Counted from the first letter of the stretch, positions 34,649 through 42,501 are shown. The stretch: DNA of 47,406 nt from Allobosea sp. CS1GBMeth4 (GCF_900185715.1 NZ_FYAS01000029.1:1-47406); one strand, 5' to 3'. Numbers and translations are program-made. The notes: generated by a model from the sequence alone, not told the origin.

Positions 34649-34672
34649 TCGTCAAAATGCGAAAATCGTGAT
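34627..34672. repeat. Large palindrome with the dinB stop codon in its loop
   Basis: Perfect 12-bp arms CGCATTTTGACG / CGTCAAAATGCG (34634-34645, 34650-34661) around TAAT, which contains the dinB stop. Outer arms GATCACG / CGTGATC (34627-34633, 34666-34672) extend it with a 4-nt asymmetry. It is AT-richer than the surrounding DNA and abuts another repeat at 34688. Confidence 0.85.
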
Positions 34673-34687
34673 CGACTCTTAAAGTTT

Positions 34688-34738
34688 AAAGCATTGCTTA
34701 CGCGAAAAACCGGTGTCCACTTTTTCGCGCAATGCTTT
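34688..34738. repeat. ACCGG-core palindromic repeat overlapping the eipB stop
   Basis: A 51-bp inverted repeat with arms AAAGCATTGC / GCAATGCTTT and inner arms GCGAAAAA / TTTTTCGC. It is the same family as 28287-28337 in reverse orientation. Its last two bases fall in the eipB TAA stop codon. Confidence 0.88.
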
Positions 34739-35558
34739 ATTTCGCGCAATCGCCCGCGGGAAGCAGATCCAGACGGGTGAGCGTGCCGCGCAGCGCGAAC
34801 GAGCCGTAATCGAGCCGGATCGCGCCGGTGACGCCGTTCTCGTAGAGCTCGAAGGAGACCGTGTAGGCCGGTGTGCTCTCGCCCGAGCCGACCTTGAAAT
34901 AGGAGATCGTCACCGGCCAGCGGGCGAGCTTCTCGAATTCCGGTTTGCGCAACGGCGCCTCGGCCGGCTGCGTCGTGATCTTGCGGCCGATCACCGAGAG
35001 CGTGTCGTAGACCTCCTTGCCGGAATTGGCGCCGTCATAGAGGCGGACGTTGAGGGTGCTCTGCCCGGCCCGCGCCGCCTTGATCACCGCCTTCATCTGC
35101 TCGTTCGGGAACATCGCCATGCCGGTCTCGCGATGCGTCTCGGGCTTCGGCGCGCGCAGCTGCACCTCGTAGCCGGCCTCGGCCTTCTTGGCGGTGCCGT
35201 CGACGATATCGGGCGGCGAGCCGGCGGTCGAGCTTTCGGTCTTGAAGCGATAGCTCCTGGCGTCCCCCTCCTCGAAGCTCGTGGTGCGGGCGTCGATCAC
35301 CCGCGGGCCGCCGTCGCTGGTGAGCTCGGTCACCTGCCGGAAGGAGAGCGCGTAGCCGTCGCAGGCATCGCCCGAGAAGTCGAAGGCGATGCGGCCGCGC
35401 GCCGTGGTGATGTCGCGTGACGGCTTGCCGTCGTCGAGCACGAGGTCATAGACGGCCCGGTGCGGCACCAGCACGACCCGCTCCGCCGGGCTTTGCGCCC
35501 AGGCGCCGGTGGCTGCCATGATCGCCAGGCCTGCGATCCCGCCGCGATACCTCTTCAT
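34737..35558 (-). CDS. eipB: Cell-envelope integrity protein EipB (DUF1849)
   Basis: Periplasmic protein of 273 residues with a signal peptide (about 1-21) and the DUF1849 start VPHRAVYDLVLDDG. It has the two cysteines expected to form the conserved disulfide, C66 (GDACDGYALSFRQ) and C271 (GDCAK at the C terminus). In Brucella, EipB folds as a spiral beta-barrel and maintains envelope integrity; that role is inferred here. The gene is alone on the minus strand, divergent from the RidA gene, and its stop overlaps a palindromic repeat. Confidence 0.92.
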   Translation of the reverse strand: MKRYRGGIAGLAIMAATGAWAQSPAERVVLVPHRAVYDLVLDDGKPSRDITTARGRIAFDFSGDACDGYALSFRQVTELTSDGGPRVIDARTTSFEEGDARSYRFKTESSTAGSPPDIVDGTAKKAEAGYEVQLRAPKPETHRETGMAMFPNEQMKAVIKAARAGQSTLNVRLYDGANSGKEVYDTLSVIGRKITTQPAEAPLRKPEFEKLARWPVTISYFKVGSGESTPAYTVSFELYENGVTGAIRLDYGSFALRGTLTRLDLLPAGDCAK

Positions 35559-35773
35559 GCCGGTCCTCGATTCGCGCTTCCGATTGGGCCGCCCTGCAGC
35601 CCCGCGAATCTAGGTGCATCGCGGCAATGGCGCAAACAAGGCGGGGCGCGCGGGCGTGCCGCCTGACCCGCCCTGCTCGGCAGGCGCATCGGCCACGCCG
35701 CGCCGCGCTTGCGACCCGCCCTGCCATCGGCGATGAAAGGCTCCTGTCCAGCACAGGCCGGGAGCCTCTCATC

Positions 35774-36247
35774 ATGAACGCCGTCGACACCAAGCTCGCC
35801 GCCCTCGGCATCACCCTGCCCGCCCCGGCCGCCCCGGTCGCGAACTACGTGCCCTATGTGATCAGCGGCAACCTGCTGGTCATCTCCGGCCAGCTCTGCT
35901 TCGGCCTCGACGGCAAGCTCTCCGACCACCACAAGGGCAAGCTCGGTGCCGAGATCTTCAACGAGGCCGGGCTCGAGGCCGCGAGGCTCTGCGCCATCAA
36001 CGTGCTCGCCCAGGCCAAGGCCGCGCTCGGCGGCGACCTCGGCCGGATCGTGCGCTGCGTCCGCCTCGGCGGCTTCATCAACGCCACGCCGCATTTCGCC
36101 GCACTGCCGGCGATCATGAACGGCGCCTCCGACTTCATGGTCGAGGTGCTCGGCGATGCCGGCCGCCATGCCCGCTCGACCGTCGGCGTCGCCAACCTGC
36201 CGGCCGACGCCGCCGTCGAGGTCGAAGCCATCTTCGAGATCGCCTGA
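35774..36247 (+). CDS. RidA-family protein
   Basis: A 157-residue member of the YjgF/YER057c/RidA family, trimeric proteins that often hydrolyse reactive imines or enamines. Visible segments are VISGNLLVISGQLCFG, CAINVLAQAKAALGGDLGRIV, FINATPHFAALPAIMNGASD and ARSTVGVANLPADAAVEVEAIF with the family arginine. It is the longer subgroup without proof of deaminase activity. ATG 35774 follows GGGAG. The stop overlaps the next gene by one base, so it begins an apparent three-gene unit. Confidence 0.9.
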   Translation: MNAVDTKLAALGITLPAPAAPVANYVPYVISGNLLVISGQLCFGLDGKLSDHHKGKLGAEIFNEAGLEAARLCAINVLAQAKAALGGDLGRIVRCVRLGGFINATPHFAALPAIMNGASDFMVEVLGDAGRHARSTVGVANLPADAAVEVEAIFEIA

Positions 36248-36996
36248 TGCCGGCCGAAGCCTGGCTCACCGCGCGCCCGATCGCGCATCGCGGACTGCAC
36301 GACGCCGCCGGCGGCGTGATCGAGAACTCGCTCTCGGCCGCCGCGGCCGCCATCGCCGGCAATTTCGCCATCGAATGCGACGTCCAGCTCAGCGCCGACG
36401 AGGACGCCGTCGTCTTCCACGACTTCACCCTCGACCGCCTGACGGAGGAGAGCGGCCGTGTCGATGCCCGGAAAGCTGCAGAGCTGGCGCAGATCGGGCT
36501 CAGGGGCGCGAGCGACCGCATCCCGACGCTGACCGGCTTCCTCGGTGCGATCGGCGGGCGGACGCCGCTGGTGATCGAGGTCAAGAGCCGCTTCGACGGC
36601 GACCTGCGGCTGGCGAAGCGCACCGCGCAGATCCTCGCCGGCCACAAGGGCCAGCCGATCGTGCTGAAATCCTTCGATCCGGTGATCGTCGCCGCCCTGC
36701 GCGAGCTCGCGCCCGGCTTCGCCCGCGGCATCGTCGCGATGAACGAGTACGGCTACGCCGACTACGACCACCTCTCGGCCGCGCAGAAGCACGCGCTCGC
36801 CAACCTCCTGCATTTCGAGGAGAGCCGGCCCGACTTCGTCTCCTGGAAGGTCGCAGACCTGCCCTGCGCCGCGCCCTTCCTCTGCCGCAAGCCGCTGGGG
36901 TTGCCATTGATGAGCTGGACGGTGCGGACGCCCGAAGACCGGGCGCGAGCGGCCGAGCATGCCGACCAGATGGTCTTCGAGGGCTTCCTGCCTTGA
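36247..36996 (+). CDS. Glycerophosphodiester phosphodiesterase
   Basis: A 249-residue GDPD-family enzyme that hydrolyses glycerophosphodiesters to glycerol 3-phosphate and an alcohol. It has PIAHRGLHD (catalytic His/Arg), ENSLSAAAAAI, AIECDVQLSADEDAVVFHDF with TLDRLT, PLVIEVKS and a C-terminal LMSWTVRTPED. There is no signal peptide, so it is cytoplasmic like UgpQ. It overlaps its neighbours on both sides and belongs to the RidA-GDPD-acyltransferase unit. Confidence 0.92.
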   Translation: MPAEAWLTARPIAHRGLHDAAGGVIENSLSAAAAAIAGNFAIECDVQLSADEDAVVFHDFTLDRLTEESGRVDARKAAELAQIGLRGASDRIPTLTGFLGAIGGRTPLVIEVKSRFDGDLRLAKRTAQILAGHKGQPIVLKSFDPVIVAALRELAPGFARGIVAMNEYGYADYDHLSAAQKHALANLLHFEESRPDFVSWKVADLPCAAPFLCRKPLGLPLMSWTVRTPEDRARAAEHADQMVFEGFLP

Positions 36997-38327
36997 GCGA
37001 AACCGGTCTGCGCGAGGGCCTCAGAGTCCGCGTCGCGACCTCGTTGAAGAGTGTCCCGGCCGCGGACTGGGACGCCTGTGCCAATCCCGGCGCCGGTGGG
37101 TATTCCCTTCCCCCCGCTTGCGGTGGGGAAGGGTTAGGGATGGGGGGCCGGAAAGCAGGGCTCCGGACTTCTTCCAGTTCTCACCAAGCGGCACTGCCCC
37201 CCACCCAACCCTCCCCACCGCAAGCGGGGGGAGGGCTTGAGCCGGACCCCGACAACCCCTTCGTTTCCCACGCTTTTCTGCGTGCGCTGGAAGAGAGCGG
37301 CTGTGTCGGCGGCCGCACCGGCTGGTCGCCCGCCTATCTCCTGGTCGAGGATGCGGACGACCGCCTGATCGCCGCTGCGCCCTCCTTCGTGAAGGGTCAC
37401 AGCCAGGGCGAATACGTCTTCGACCACAGCTGGGCCGAGGCCTATATGCGCGCCGGCGGCCGCTACTATCCGAAGATCCAGGTCGCCGCCCCGTTCACGC
37501 CCGCCACCGGCCCGCGCCTGCTCGTCGCCGAAGGGCCGCGGGTTGCCGAGGCGCGCGCGGCCCTGATCGCCGGTCTGGAGGCGCTGCGCGAGCAGGTCCG
37601 CGGCTCGTCCGTGCACGTCACCTTCGCTCAGGAGCCGGACATGGCGGCGCTGCTCGAGGCCGGTTTCCTCGAGCGCCACGACATCCAGTTCCACTGGCGC
37701 AACGATGGCTTCGGCAGCTATGACGACTTCCTCGGCGAGCTCGCCTCGCGCAAGCGCAAGGCGCTGAAGCGCGAGCGCCGCGAGGCGCTCTCCGCCGGCA
37801 TCGAGGTCGCGGTCCTCTCCGGTCCGGAACTCACCGAGAGCGTCTGGGACGACTTCTTCGGCTTCTACGAGGACACCGGCTCGCGCAAATGGGGCCGGCC
37901 CTATCTCAACCGCCGCTTCTTCTCCGAGATCGGGGAGCGCATGGGCGAGCGCGTCGTGCTGATGCTCGCCCGCCGCGCCGGCCGCAACATCGCCGGCGCC
38001 ATCAATTTCCGCGGCGGCAACACGCTCTATGGCCGCAACTGGGGCTGCATCGAGGATCACCCCTTCCTGCATTTCGAGCTCTGCTATCACCAGGCCATCG
38101 ACTATGCGATCGCGCACGGCCTGGCCCGCGTCGAGGCCGGCGCCCAGGGCGAGCACAAGCTGGCCCGCGGCTACCGGCCGGTGATCACCCGCTCGGCCCA
38201 TCTCCTCGCCGATCCCGGCCTCGCCCGCGCCGTCGCCGCCTACCTGCCCGGCGAGCGCCGCGAGATCGCCGCCGCCTGCGCCGCCCTTGCGCGGGAGGGC
38301 CCCTTCCGCAAGGCTGGCGAGCAATGA
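36993..38327 (+). CDS. COG3146-like N-acyltransferase (DUF482) with in-frame palindromic repeat
   Basis: A GNAT-fold family protein related to peptidoglycan-type acyltransferases (COG3146), 444 residues from a TTG at 36993 that overlaps the GDPD stop by 4 nt. Family segments are NPFVSHAFLRALEESGC, HSWAEAYMRAGGRYYPK, SRKRKALKRERREA, ENVVLM-like ERVVLMLARRAG and LARVEAGAQGEHKLARGY. Between ADWDACANPGAGG and NPFVSHAF lie 44 codons (37105-37236) that are a palindromic repeat of the same family as 17252-17390. The reading frame is intact across it. Function of the family is unproven. It is followed by a HIT-family gene. Confidence 0.88.
   Translation: MSETGLREGLRVRVATSLKSVPAADWDACANPGAGGYSLPPACGGEGLGMGGRKAGLRTSSSSHQAALPPTQPSPPQAGGGLEPDPDNPFVSHAFLRALEESGCVGGRTGWSPAYLLVEDADDRLIAAAPSFVKGHSQGEYVFDHSWAEAYMRAGGRYYPKIQVAAPFTPATGPRLLVAEGPRVAEARAALIAGLEALREQVRGSSVHVTFAQEPDMAALLEAGFLERHDIQFHWRNDGFGSYDDFLGELASRKRKALKRERREALSAGIEVAVLSGPELTESVWDDFFGFYEDTGSRKWGRPYLNRRFFSEIGERMGERVVLMLARRAGRNIAGAINFRGGNTLYGRNWGCIEDHPFLHFELCYHQAIDYAIAHGLARVEAGAQGEHKLARGYRPVITRSAHLLADPGLARAVAAYLPGERREIAAACAALAREGPFRKAGEQ
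37105..37236. repeat. Palindromic repeat inserted in frame in a coding sequence
   Basis: A 132-bp element with left arm CCCTTCCCCCCGCTTGCGG...GGGGGGC (37105-37148) and right arm GCCCCCCACC...GGAGGGC (37196-37236). The arms are near-perfect complements, and match the intergenic copy at 17252-17390. Its length is exactly 44 codons and all three joins keep the acyltransferase frame without a stop. I saw no clear target-site duplication. Confidence 0.92.
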
Positions 38328-38357
38328 CCTCCCCTCGAACCATCGGGATATGCGCTG

Positions 38358-38786
38358 ATGACCGCCTATGATCCGAACAACATCTTCGCCAAGATCCTGC
38401 GCGGCGAATTGCCGGCCCACCGCGTCTACGAGGACGACCGGGCCCTCGCCTTCCTCGACATCATGCCGCGCGCGGCCGGCCACACGCTGGTGATCCCGAA
38501 GAACCCGGCCCGCAATCTCCTCGACGTCGATCCCGCCGATCTCGGCCATGTCGCGACGGTCGCGCAGCGCATCGCCCGGGCGCAGATGAAGGCCTTCGCC
38601 GCCGACGGCATCACCCTGCAGCAGTTCAACGAGACCGCCGGCGGCCAGGTCGTCTTCCACCTGCATGTCCACGTCATCCCGCGCCATGACGGGGTCGCCC
38701 TGCGGCCGCCGGCGACCTACAAGGCGAGCCAGGACGAGCTCGCCGCCGCCGCCGACAAAATTCGGGATGCGCTGAAAAATCTCTGA
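38358..38786 (+). CDS. HIT-family nucleotide hydrolase/transferase
   Basis: A 142-residue HIT protein with the histidine triad HLHVHVIPR near 100-108. The N-terminal IFAKILRGELPAHRVYEDD and FLDIMPRAAGHTLVIPK are typical of the HINT/Hit group that hydrolyses AMP-linked substrates. It starts 30 bp after the acyltransferase gene and is probably co-transcribed; the physiological substrate is unknown. Confidence 0.94.
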   Translation: MTAYDPNNIFAKILRGELPAHRVYEDDRALAFLDIMPRAAGHTLVIPKNPARNLLDVDPADLGHVATVAQRIARAQMKAFAADGITLQQFNETAGGQVVFHLHVHVIPRHDGVALRPPATYKASQDELAAAADKIRDALKNL

Positions 38787-38792
38787 GGGGCA

Positions 38793-38819
38793 TGTCACGC
38801 GGGCGCCGGCTGCCTCGTC
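38793..38819 (+). promoter_or_regulatory. Candidate ECF41-type promoter
   Basis: TGTCACG at 38793 and CGTC at 38816, separated by 16 nt. This fits the TGTCACA / CGTC pattern described for ECF41 sigma factors. It lies about 35 nt upstream of the first CxxC gene of a cluster that encodes an ECF41-type sigma factor, suggesting autoregulation. Confidence 0.65.
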
Positions 38820-38850
38820 CTGTCTTCGTCGCCACCCGATGGAGAGAACG

Positions 38851-39318
38851 ATGACCCAGCGCCTCAACGCCTTCCAGACCGCCCCCGACGCCTACAAGGC
38901 CATGCTCGGGCTGCAGGAGTATGTGAACCAGTCGAAGCTGGAGCACAGCCTGCAGGAGCTGGTGAAGATCCGCGCCTCGCAGATCAATCGCTGCGCCTAT
39001 TGCCTGCACATGCACATGGCCGACGCCCGCAAGGCCGGCGAGAGCGAGGCCCGCATCGCCCTGCTCAGCGCCTGGGAGGAATCCGAGCTCTACACCCCGC
39101 GCGAGCGCGCCGCTCTGCGCTGGACCGAGGAGCTGACGAAGCTTGCCGAGCGCAGCCCGAGTGACGAGGCCTTCGCCGAGCTGCGCGAGCACTTCAGCGA
39201 GCAGGAATGCGTCGACCTCTCGGTCGCGATCGGCATGATCAACGTCTGGAACCGGATCAATTGCGGCTTCCGCACCCGGCATCCGAACGACCGCCGCCGC
39301 GAGAGCGCCGCGGCCTGA
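38851..39318 (+). CDS. Carboxymuconolactone decarboxylase-like (AhpD-like) protein 1
   Basis: A 155-residue CMD/AhpD-like protein with the redox-type motif CAYCLHMH (C48, C51, H55) after KIRASQINR. Such proteins can act as alkylhydroperoxidase-like disulfide proteins; true lactone decarboxylation is unlikely from the CxxC form. ATG 38851 follows GGAGAGAACG. It is closely paralogous to the next gene, with identical spacing of the motif. CMD-like genes beside ECF41 sigma factors are a recognised association. Confidence 0.9.
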   Translation: MTQRLNAFQTAPDAYKAMLGLQEYVNQSKLEHSLQELVKIRASQINRCAYCLHMHMADARKAGESEARIALLSAWEESELYTPRERAALRWTEELTKLAERSPSDEAFAELREHFSEQECVDLSVAIGMINVWNRINCGFRTRHPNDRRRESAAA

Positions 39319-39392
39319 CGGCAGCGGATCGCATGCCCGGCCCGGCGCGCCACCGCTCGGGCCGGCCTTCTCCAGCAACCGGGATTCCCGTC

Positions 39393-39863
39393 ATGAGCAA
39401 GCGCCTCAACCCTTACGTCACCGCCCCCGACACGATGAAGCCGATGATCGCCCTCGAAGCGGCGGTCAAGGAGAGCGGCCTCGAGCACAGCCTCATCCAT
39501 CTGGTGAAGATGCGCGCCTCGCAGATCAATGGCTGCGCCTATTGCCTGCACATGCACTCGGCCGATGCGCTCGAGGGAGGCGAGAGCCCGGCCCGGCTCT
39601 TCCTGCTCGACGCCTGGCACGAGTCGGCGCTCTATACCGCACGCGAGCGCGCCGCCCTCGCCTGGACCGATGCGCTGACCCTGATCGCCCAGACCCATGC
39701 GCCGGACGCGGCCTATGAGGAGGCGCTGCGCCATTTCAGCCCGGAGGAGATGGTGAAGCTCACCGTGCTGATCGGCACGATCAACAGCTGGAACCGGATC
39801 GCCATCGGTTTCCGCTCCGCCCATCCCGGCGACCGCCCGGCCGCCGCCGCGACGGCGGCCTGA
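39393..39863 (+). CDS. Carboxymuconolactone decarboxylase-like (AhpD-like) protein 2
   Basis: A 156-residue paralogue of the preceding protein. CAYCLHMH sits at the same positions (C48, C51, H55) and EHSLIHLVKMRASQING matches EHSLQELVKIRASQINR. It starts 74 bp after copy 1 and ends 10 bp before the sigma-factor gene. The tandem suggests duplication within the regulon of the adjacent sigma factor. Confidence 0.9.
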   Translation: MSKRLNPYVTAPDTMKPMIALEAAVKESGLEHSLIHLVKMRASQINGCAYCLHMHSADALEGGESPARLFLLDAWHESALYTARERAALAWTDALTLIAQTHAPDAAYEEALRHFSPEEMVKLTVLIGTINSWNRIAIGFRSAHPGDRPAAAATAA

Positions 39864-39873
39864 GGCCCTCGCC

Positions 39874-40761
39874 ATGGCGCAGCTCCCGGACGACGTCTTC
39901 GAGACGCATCGCCGTTTCCTGACCCGCCTCGCCTATCGCATGCTCGGCTCGATCAGCGATGCCGAGGACATCGTCCAGGAGGCCTGGCTGCGCTGGCGCG
40001 ACGTGGCCCGCGACGCGGTCGAGGCGCCACGCGCCTATCTCGCCCGCACCGTCACGCGCCTCTGCCTCGACCAGATGAAATCGGCCCGCAGCCGGCGCGA
40101 ATTCTATGTCGGCGCCTGGCTGCCCGAGCCGCTGGTCGAGGAGATCGGCGCCGCTCCGGCCGCGGAGGACGGGCTCGACGCGCCGATCGCGCTGATGCTG
40201 GCGCTGGAGCGGCTGACGCCGCTCGAGCGCGCCGCCTTCCTGCTGCACGATGTCTTCAACCTCGACTTCGCCGAGATCGCCCGCACCATCGAGCGCAGCG
40301 AGAGCGCCTGCCGCCAGCTCGCCAGGCGCGCCCGCGAGCATGTCCGCATCGACATGCCGCCGCGCAACAAGGTCGACCCCGCCGAGGCCAGGCGCTTCGT
40401 CGAGGCCTTCTTCAAGGCCGCCCACAAGGCCGATCCGAGCGAGCTTCAGGCCCTGCTGGCGCAGGATGTCGCCTTCCACAGCGATGGCGGCGGCAAGGTG
40501 CTGGCGACGCTGAACCCGCTCCACGGCATCGATCGCGTCTCGCGCTTCTTCGCCGGCCTCGCCCGGAAGCTCGTCAGCCGCGACCGGCCGACGACCGTGT
40601 TCAGGCCGGTCATCATCAACGGCCTGCCCGGCTATCTCAGCCTCGAACGCGGCGAGACCTTGCAGGCGACGGCGCTCGACGTCCGCGACGGGCGGGTCCA
40701 CGCGATCTATGTGGTGCGCAATCCCGACAAGCTCCGGCACATCACGCTGACGGCCGGATAG
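39874..40761 (+). CDS. ECF41-type RNA polymerase sigma factor with SnoaL-like C-terminal domain
   Basis: A 295-residue extracytoplasmic-function sigma factor (SigJ-like). Sigma-2 spans about 10-75 (AYRMLGSISDAEDIVQEAWLR) and sigma-4 about 108-160 (LTPLERAAFLLHDVFNLDFAEIA). A SnoaL/NTF2-like domain follows (about 170-290). The three ECF41 hallmarks are present: WLPEP in the linker (82-86), DGGGK (204-208) and NPDK (283-286). In this group the fused C-terminal domain replaces an anti-sigma factor and modulates activity. It is the third gene of a CMD-CMD-sigma cluster behind a matching promoter. Confidence 0.94.
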   Translation: MAQLPDDVFETHRRFLTRLAYRMLGSISDAEDIVQEAWLRWRDVARDAVEAPRAYLARTVTRLCLDQMKSARSRREFYVGAWLPEPLVEEIGAAPAAEDGLDAPIALMLALERLTPLERAAFLLHDVFNLDFAEIARTIERSESACRQLARRAREHVRIDMPPRNKVDPAEARRFVEAFFKAAHKADPSELQALLAQDVAFHSDGGGKVLATLNPLHGIDRVSRFFAGLARKLVSRDRPTTVFRPVIINGLPGYLSLERGETLQATALDVRDGRVHAIYVVRNPDKLRHITLTAG

Positions 40762-40767
40762 AGCCGG

Positions 40768-41124
40768 TCAGCCGGGGAGCCAGGCGCCGCCGATCAGCAC
40801 GATCTCGCCGAGGATCACCGCGAGCATCACCTTGCGCCGGTCGATCAGCACGACGGTCACGGCGGTGGCGAGCGCCGCCAGGCGCACGGCGAGCGGCACG
40901 CCGGCGAGCGCCCCCGGGGCCGCCAGCACCAGCTTGGCGACCACCCCGGCGAGCAGCGCGGTCGCGACCAGCCTGACCCATTCGAGCCAGGGCGAGCGCT
41001 CGTCGAGCCGTCTGGCGAAGGCGACGGCGAGCCAGCGCCAGATCTCGGTCGGCAGAACCGCGAACAGCAGCAGCGCCAGATAGGGCCACCACGGCCCGTC
41101 GAGGAGGGCGATCGGCTGGGTCAT
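40768..41124 (-). CDS. azlD: AzlD-family transporter subunit
   Basis: A 118-residue membrane protein of the AzlD family with about four hydrophobic helices (WPYLALLLFAVLPTEIWRWLA; LVATALLAGVVAKLVL; AVRLAALATAVTVVLI; VMLAVILGEIVLIGG). It works with AzlC in export of branched-chain amino acids or analogues. Its ATG overlaps the azlC stop by 4 nt. Confidence 0.88.
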   Translation of the reverse strand: MTQPIALLDGPWWPYLALLLFAVLPTEIWRWLAVAFARRLDERSPWLEWVRLVATALLAGVVAKLVLAAPGALAGVPLAVRLAALATAVTVVLIDRRKVMLAVILGEIVLIGGAWLPG

Positions 41125-41855
41125 CCCCTGGTCTCCGGAGCCTTGCGCCGGCGCTGCACGAGGAAAGCGAGGCTGCCGCCGACGAGGCCGCTGACGATCA
41201 GGTCGAAGCCGCCGCCGATCGCCCAGCCCGCCATCGGAGCGAGCACGAGCCCGAGCCCGATGGCGACCTTGTCGCCGAGGCCGCGGATGCCTGCGGTCAT
41301 CGAGCACAGGAAGAAGATCGGCGTCAGGCAGAGCAGCCCGGCCGCGACCGGCGCCGGCACCACGCCGGCGAGATGGAAGCCGGCATAGGTGGTGAGCGCG
41401 CTGACCGCGATCAGCGCGTTGGCGAAGCCGAGGAAATAGCCGACGCGCTGCTCGGGCGGGATCTGCGGCAGGCGCCGCAGCGCCTCGACCCAGGCGGTGA
41501 CGGCGACGAAATGGGCGAGCAGCATCTGCTGCGCCACGCTTTGCCCCGGCCGCCGCAGCAGCGGCAGCAGCGCGACCGTCATCGGCAGGAAGCGCAGCGA
41601 CGCGAAACCGATCGCGAGCGCGATCGCGCTCCAGGCGGCACCGCCGGCGATCGAGGCGAAGAACAGGACCTGCGACGGCCCGGCCCAGACCAGCACCGTC
41701 GAGAGCACCGCGGCCTCGACCGGATAGCCGACATCGCGGGCGAGCGTGCCGACCCCCATCAGCGACAGACCGACCACCCAGGCGGGCAGCATCAGCGCGT
41801 CGCGGAAGCCGCGGCCCCATGGCCGCAGCCATTGATTGGACGCGGCTTCGGTCAT
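41121..41855 (-). CDS. azlC: AzlC-family branched-chain amino-acid exporter subunit
   Basis: A 244-residue inner-membrane protein with the AzlC segments FRDALMLPAWVVGLSLMGVG, STVLVWAGPSQVLFFASIAGG, RFLPMTVALLPLLR and a C-terminal GLVGGSLAFLV. The ATG at 41855 matches the family start; the long upstream ORF start at 42029 reads into repeats. It is translationally coupled to azlD. Substrate preference is inferred from family. Confidence 0.9.
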   Translation of the reverse strand: MTEAASNQWLRPWGRGFRDALMLPAWVVGLSLMGVGTLARDVGYPVEAAVLSTVLVWAGPSQVLFFASIAGGAAWSAIALAIGFASLRFLPMTVALLPLLRRPGQSVAQQMLLAHFVAVTAWVEALRRLPQIPPEQRVGYFLGFANALIAVSALTTYAGFHLAGVVPAPVAAGLLCLTPIFFLCSMTAGIRGLGDKVAIGLGLVLAPMAGWAIGGGFDLIVSGLVGGSLAFLVQRRRKAPETRG

Positions 41856-42221
41856 GCCGCCATCGCTCTGTCCGCGGGCGATGAGAGCGCCGCCGTCATT
41901 CCGGACGAGCGGCGAAGCTGTGCAGCTCCGGAATCCATCGAAGGGCCTTGCGCTCTGTGAGGGATTGCGGCGCTCCGGCCGGAATGCCGGAGGCTTTGTC
42001 GCCGATAGGCTTGACCCCCTCCCCACCACAAGCGGGAAGGGAACGCATTTGACAACCGAGCGGCTGCGCTGCGCCCAGCCTATGGTTTGAAAATCGGATC
42101 ATCGGACCGCGGATATGAAAAAGGCCCGCGGTGACCGCGAGCCCCTCCGTTTAAGCCCAGGACGCCGGCAGCATGACAGCCGCCATGCCGCGCGCCGGCC
42201 CTGCATCCGGCGCAGGCCGGA
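41856..42221. other. Gene-free region with decayed repeats
   Basis: A 366-bp gap. It holds a half copy of the GTCATTCCG repeat (41895-41940, GTCATTCCGGACGAGCG then CCGGAATCCATCG), an isolated half of the CCCTCCCC/GCTTGCG repeat (42013-42041) and a minus-strand terminator (42118-42144). ORFs seen here look random. Confidence 0.65.
42118..42144 (-). terminator. Rho-independent terminator of the clp operon
   Basis: On the minus strand, arms GGCTCGCGG / CCGCGGGCC close a TCA loop and are followed by TTTTT (AAAAA at 42118-42122 on plus). It lies 78 bp downstream of the small membrane-protein gene and would end the clpS-clpA transcript. Confidence 0.85.
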
Positions 42222-42497
42222 TCAGAAGCTCTTCATCGCCAGCCCGATCAGCTCCTGGGCGAAGTCGACGATTTCCTTCGGTACGCCGCCGACGGCCCGA
42301 TAGCCGAGCCAGAGCAGGTAGAGGAAGGCGGGAACCACGATCCAGCCCAGCACCTCCTCGAAGACGATCCGCCGGCGGCGCCGGCGCGCCCGCTTCTCGA
42401 ACCAGCCGAGCTTTTCCTTCGCTGCCGGAGCGGCCGCCTGTGCGGCGACCTCGCCCTCCTGCGCCCAGACGCTTTCCGGCTTACGCTTGAACCACAC
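42222..42497 (-). CDS. Small single-pass membrane protein downstream of clpA
   Basis: A 91-residue protein with a charged N-terminal half (KRKPESVWAQEG, KRARRRRRRIVFEEV), one transmembrane helix (GWIVVPAFLYLLWLGYRA) and a C-terminal amphipathic tail (PKEIVDFAQELIGLAMKSF). No family recognised. It starts 4 bp after the clpA stop and is therefore likely co-transcribed, ahead of a terminator. Confidence 0.75.
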   Translation of the reverse strand: MWFKRKPESVWAQEGEVAAQAAAPAAKEKLGWFEKRARRRRRRIVFEEVLGWIVVPAFLYLLWLGYRAVGGVPKEIVDFAQELIGLAMKSF

Positions 42498-42501
42498 GGC
42501 G

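Noticed and set aside
36156..36992. N-terminal extension of the acyltransferase ORF to 36156
   Set aside because: This part overlaps the glycerophosphodiesterase gene in another frame and reads as Arg/Pro-rich noise; the TTG at 36993 with coupling to the upstream stop is better.
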